A stretch of 7,949 nucleotides of DNA, taken from contig DAOMHQ010000219.1 of the NCBI GenBank assembly GCA_035430965.1, positions 1-7,949 of the forward strand, written 5' to 3'. Within the stretch, counting starts at the first letter, position 1. The number at the start of each line of letters is the position of its first letter. The stretch comes from JAKPRU01 sp029568995. Lineage in GTDB: Bacteria > Hinthialibacterota > Hinthialibacteria > Hinthialibacterales > JAKPRU01. This document shows, in pieces, positions 5,110-7,949 of this stretch. Made by a program: the position numbers and the translations under genes. The notes beneath the pieces are model-generated. The model was not told the DNA's origin and did not search any database. It worked only from the letters and a program-made list of their open reading frames with translations.

Positions 5110-7049
5110 TCACTGGTCCCGTTCCGGGAACTCCCGGAACCGATTCGTGACCGGCAGCCGTCGGTCTGTGCCGAACGCTTTCGTGGTAACCCGGATTCCA
5201 ATCGCCGCCTGACGTCGCTTGTATTCCGCCCGGTCCACCATGCGGATCACACGCCGCACGGTCTCCGCCGGATACCCCAATCCCACAATGTCCCGGCAAC
5301 TGTATTCCAGCTCGATATAGGCATGAAGGATTCCATNNNNNNNNNNNNNNNNNNNNNNNNNNNNNNNNNNNNNNNNNNNNNNNNNNNNNNNNNNNNNNNN
5401 NNNNNNNNNNNNNNNNNNNNNNNNNNNNNNNNNNNNCCCACAATGTCCCGGCAACTGTATTCCAGCTCGATATAGGCATGAAGGATTCCATCCAGTTCCT
5501 CGTAATCCGGCAGGGAATCCGTGTCCTTCTGATCGGGGCGCAGTTCGGCGGAAGGCGCTTTTTCGAGTGTGCTTTGCGGAATGATTTCCCGGCCATCCCG
5601 TTCATTCCGGTACCGGGCCAGACGATAGACCCAGGTTTTCGGCACATCCGAGATCACTGCCAGCCCGCCGCACATATCGCCGTACAGTGTGGCATATCCC
5701 ACGGCCAGTTCCGACTTGTTTCCAGTGGTCAGAACCAGGCTTCCGAACTTGTTAGACAGGGCCATCAGGGTTGCGCCCCGGATACGCGCCTGAAGGTTCT
5801 CCTCGGTAATATCCGGTTCGCGGCCCTGGAATTCCTTTTTCAGCATGTCCAGATAGGTTTGGAATACCGATTCGATGGGAATGGTCGTAAACCGGATCCC
5901 CAGGTTCTCTGCAAGGCGTTGCGCATCGGACTTGCTGTGGTCGGAGGAATAGCGGCCGGGCATGGAGACTCCCGACACGCGATCTTTCCCCAGGGCATCG
6001 ACTGCAATCGTACAAACCAGCGCGGAGTCGATTCCTCCCGACAGGCCGATGACCACGTCATGAAATCCATTCTTGCCGACATAATCCCGGACTCCCAGCA
6101 CCAGCGCCCGATACACATCCTCAATCGGATCGTTGCGATACTCTTTAACCTTTGGGACAAAAGGATTCTTGGAGATATCGAGGGACCTTGCAGGCGCTTT
6201 CAATTCCAGGGTCGATCCGCTGGACCGGATCTGTCGTGGCGGATCGTCGTGATCGTCGCGCCAATCCCGCTGCAACGGAACGGCCAGGCGGTGACGCCGT
6301 AGTTCCTCCAGATACACATCGGTAATGAGAAGATCCTCTTCAAAGGCCTTTGCCTGACCCAGGAGGTTGCCATCCGGGTCCACGACCATGCTTCTGCCGT
6401 CAAAGACCAGTTCATCCTGTCCCCCGACCTGGTTGCAGTACAGCACCGCCAAGTTGTGATCGGCAGCACGCGCGGACAAGAGGGTACGACGTTCTTCCGG
6501 TTTGCCGACATTGAACGGCGATGCGGAAATGGCAACCAGCAGGTCGATCCCGCATTCCGCCAGCCGGGCAACCGTGCGCGGATGCCACAGGTCCTCGCAG
6601 ATCACCACGCCAAAAGTCAGCAAGTCGGTCTCGAACAGGAGTCGCTCGCTCCCACTCCGGAAGTACCGTTTTTCGTCAAACACACGGTAATTCGGCAGGT
6701 TGGTTTTGGGGACATAGCCCAGGAGATGGCCATCGTGGATCACCGCTGCCGCGTTGAATACATCCTGTTCCCGGATCACCGTGCCGATGATGGCGGTTAA
6801 TCCCTTTGTCTCCGGGATGAGTTGCTGCATATAAGATTGCAGATCATCGAGGTACTGAGTTTTCAACAGAAGATCCCGTGGCGGATATCCCGAAAGCGCC
6901 ATCTCCGGGAACGCCACGATCTGGACTTGCTGTTTTCCGGCCTGTTCCAGTGCATTCCGGACTTTCTCGGTGTTGCCGGGAATATCGCCCACAATCGGAT
7001 TGATCTGGGCAGCCGCCAATCGGATGTACTGAGCGGAGTCACGGGCCAT
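5110..7049 (-). CDS. nadE: Glutamine-dependent NAD+ synthetase, interrupted by an assembly gap
   Basis: This enzyme makes NAD+ from nicotinic acid adenine dinucleotide, ATP and glutamine (EC 6.3.5.1). The N-terminal nitrilase-fold glutaminase has the Glu49 (FPEMALSGYP), Lys115 (PKTNLPN) and Cys151 (VVICEDLWHP) triad, which supplies ammonia. The C-terminal synthetase has the PP-loop SGGIDS (337-342), TTGNKSELAVGY (441-452) and KAPSAELRPDQ (497-507), and ends with the family motif EYKRRQA...FGTDRRLPVTNRF. The 100 Ns at 5337-5436 and the duplicated 55 bp around them break the frame. Merging the copies gives exactly 595 codons from ATG 7049 to TGA 5112-5110 (594 residues), close to the family length. 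ATG 7049 is chosen over GTG 7061 because AGAAGGTG lies about 9 nt upstream. The start overlaps the upstream membrane-protein gene by 11 bases, suggesting coupled translation. Confidence 0.95.
5282..5336. repeat. 55-bp direct duplicate, left copy (scaffold end overlap)
   Basis: These 55 bases are identical to 5437-5491 on the far side of the N run. They encode the nadE segment ILHAYIELEYSCRDIVG. As a coding duplication it would destroy nadE; as the overlap between two contig ends it explains everything. A length of exactly 55 equals a k-mer size commonly used by de Bruijn-graph assemblers. Confidence 0.95.
5337..5436. other. Assembly gap of 100 Ns
   Basis: This is a run of exactly 100 unknown bases, the conventional placeholder for a gap of unestimated size. 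Because identical sequence flanks it and removing 155 bases restores the nadE frame, the true gap size is probably negative, with no missing sequence. Confidence 0.98.
5437..5491. repeat. 55-bp direct duplicate, right copy (scaffold end overlap)
   Basis: This stretch is identical to 5282-5336. Reading nadE from its start, this copy is in frame and the left copy is not, until one copy and the Ns are removed. Confidence 0.95.
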
Positions 7050-7503
7050 GATGCTCTTCACCTTCTTTCCGAACAGCCGGTTCAGCCGAATGCAACTTTC
7101 GAGTCTTTCGGTATTCCCATAAAGAGTAAACCAGGTAGATCAACACCCCAAGAAACAGGAGGAATTTCAGGACGAGATAAATCGCCGGATGAACCAGGTT
7201 CCAACGACCGACGATCACGAATTGCAGGGCGCTGACCAGAAAAACCAGCGAGAGATATAACGCGCCCCAGAAGACGATACGTTCCTCCGTGGATGCCCAG
7301 GACTGCTTTTCCCGTGCCGTGTGCGCCGCCGAGAAAGCCAGTACCAACGAGGCCAGCGCAGCCATCGAAAAAGTGAGGATTCCCAGGCTGTCGCGCAGAA
7401 AAGCCAGCAGAGTCGGGAAGAACTGGGCCTCGCCCGACACCTTTGTGAAAGGAATCCACAGAATAAGCGCCATAATCCCAAGAGCCGCCGCCAGCCATCG
7501 CAT
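7039..7503 (-). CDS. Four-helix integral membrane protein of unknown function
   Basis: This 154-residue hydrophobic protein has predicted membrane helices at about 3-19, 39-60, 76-98 and 106-128, a charged cytoplasm-like loop at 61-75 (HTAREKQSWASTEER) and a hydrophilic tail. I do not recognise the family and see no catalytic or transport motif. The start at 7503 puts the first helix at the N-terminus; a purine-rich AAGGA lies rather far upstream (13 nt). A longer TTG start at 7581 adds 26 polar residues, lacks a ribosome site and would lie next to a candidate -10 box, so it is less likely. The stop lies within the nadE start, giving an 11-base overlap, so the two genes are probably one operon. 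A link to NAD metabolism is only suggested by this arrangement. Confidence 0.75.
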   Translation of the reverse strand: MRWLAAALGIMALILWIPFTKVSGEAQFFPTLLAFLRDSLGILTFSMAALASLVLAFSAAHTAREKQSWASTEERIVFWGALYLSLVFLVSALQFVIVGRWNLVHPAIYLVLKFLLFLGVLIYLVYSLWEYRKTRKLHSAEPAVRKEGEEHHGP

Positions 7504-7569
7504 TCGAGAAACGGAATCCTTTCCGTGGGGTAGCCTGTACGAAGAATCTCTCCCAACCTGGAATATGGT

Positions 7570-7598
7570 AGTGTACCGCAACGGAAATGTCTTGCCAG
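7570..7598 (-). promoter_or_regulatory. Weak candidate promoter for the membrane protein-nadE operon
   Basis: The minus strand shows CTGGCA (7598-7593), 17 nt, TACACT (7575-7570), each with four of six consensus bases. It lies between the 16S terminator and the membrane-protein start, where a promoter is required. The sequence match alone is not strong. Confidence 0.3.
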
Positions 7599-7614
7599 AT
7601 TGTCATGCCGGGGA

Positions 7615-7690
7615 CCTACCCTCACCTCAACCCTCTTCTGGAGGCACTGTGGAGGGAGAACAGGCCGGCACAGGCTTCCAGCCTGGGACA
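7615..7690. repeat. Possible degenerate dispersed intergenic repeats
   Basis: Two short segments resemble spacer repeats I recall from metagenomic genomes: a CCCTCACCTCAACCCTC stretch followed by a purine-rich GGAGGGAG stretch, and GGCACAGGCTTCCAGCCTGG, which contains the near-palindrome CAGGCTTCCAGCCTG. Each occurs once here. They fill the space between the 16S terminator and the membrane-protein promoter. Confidence 0.3.
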
Positions 7691-7693
7691 AAT

Positions 7694-7733
7694 AAAAAGA
7701 CCCGGTAGTCAAAAAACTACCGGGTCTTTTCTT

Positions 7734-7735
<2 letters not shown>
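7694..7735 (-). terminator. Strong, probably bidirectional intrinsic terminator after 16S rRNA
   Basis: GACCCGGTAGT (7699-7709) and ACTACCGGGTC (7716-7726) form a perfect 11-bp stem around a 6-nt loop, extended by A-T pairs on both flanks. On the minus strand a TTTTTATTT tract follows; on the plus strand TTTTCTTTT follows. It lies about 170 nt after the 16S 3' end and ends the rRNA transcript before the next gene. Confidence 0.92.

Positions 7736-7949
<214 letters not shown>

Noticed and set aside
5122..5139. Perfect 8-bp inverted repeat TTCCGGGA/TCCCGGAA near the end of nadE
   Set aside because: It lies within the coding region and is not followed by a U-run on the minus strand, so it is not a convincing terminator.
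4908..5201. Minus-strand open frame of 97 codons across tRNA-Trp
   Set aside because: It translates the tRNA gene itself (the VAQLVERLTPNQVVGGSSPSTP-type peptide, shown here only by its start VAQLVERLTP, is a known tRNA read-through artefact).
5282..5491. Tandem duplication or CRISPR-like direct repeat inside nadE
   Set aside because: There are only two copies, flanking an N run, and merging them restores the gene, so it is an assembly artefact.

Overview
This window appears to be a metagenome-assembled scaffold from an uncultured bacterium. Every supported gene lies on the minus strand, so the natural reading direction is from 7949 down to 1. The 16S 3' end carries a canonical anti-Shine-Dalgarno, and strong AGGAG/GGAGGT ribosome sites precede several genes, so this is a bacterium with ordinary translation signals. 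The phylum cannot be fixed from 45 bases of 16S. The separated 16S gene, the large secreted protein of unknown family and the repeat-like stretches are compatible with PVC-type or related candidate phyla, but that is inference.

Reading along the minus strand. (i) 7949-7905 is the 3' end of a 16S rRNA gene. It is followed by about 170 nt of structured spacer and a strong terminator (7735-7694), with no tRNA or 23S gene, so this 16S copy seems to be unlinked from 23S. (ii) 7503-5110 is a two-gene housekeeping unit: a four-helix membrane protein whose end overlaps the start of nadE, the glutamine-dependent NAD+ synthetase. nadE is cut by 100 Ns flanked by an identical 55-bp sequence on each side. 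Merging the two copies restores a 594-residue protein, so the break is an assembly artefact. (iii) 5054-4982 is tRNA-Trp(CCA) with a plausible promoter of its own.

(iv) 4911-3965 is a toxin-antitoxin operon: a near-consensus promoter, a Panacea (DUF4065) antitoxin, and a Doc/Fic-family toxin joined to it by a TGATG overlap. (v) 3809-3205 is a decayed stretch with the C-terminal remnant of an unrecognised gene and one doubtful small ORF. (vi) 3174-1465 is a DUF262 plus HNH protein related to GmrSD/COG1479 modification-dependent nucleases, with a perfect inverted repeat just upstream of its ribosome site. (vii) 1228-110 is a secreted protein of unknown family. (viii) 96-1 is part of a palindromic repeat that runs to the window edge.

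The part of most biological interest is 4911-1465: a Panacea-Doc pair, gene debris and a solitary DUF262-HNH nuclease, all lying 3' of a tRNA gene. It looks like a small defence or accessory island, although no integrase or second attachment site is visible. The families are known; the combination and the predicted control elements are what deserve a second look.
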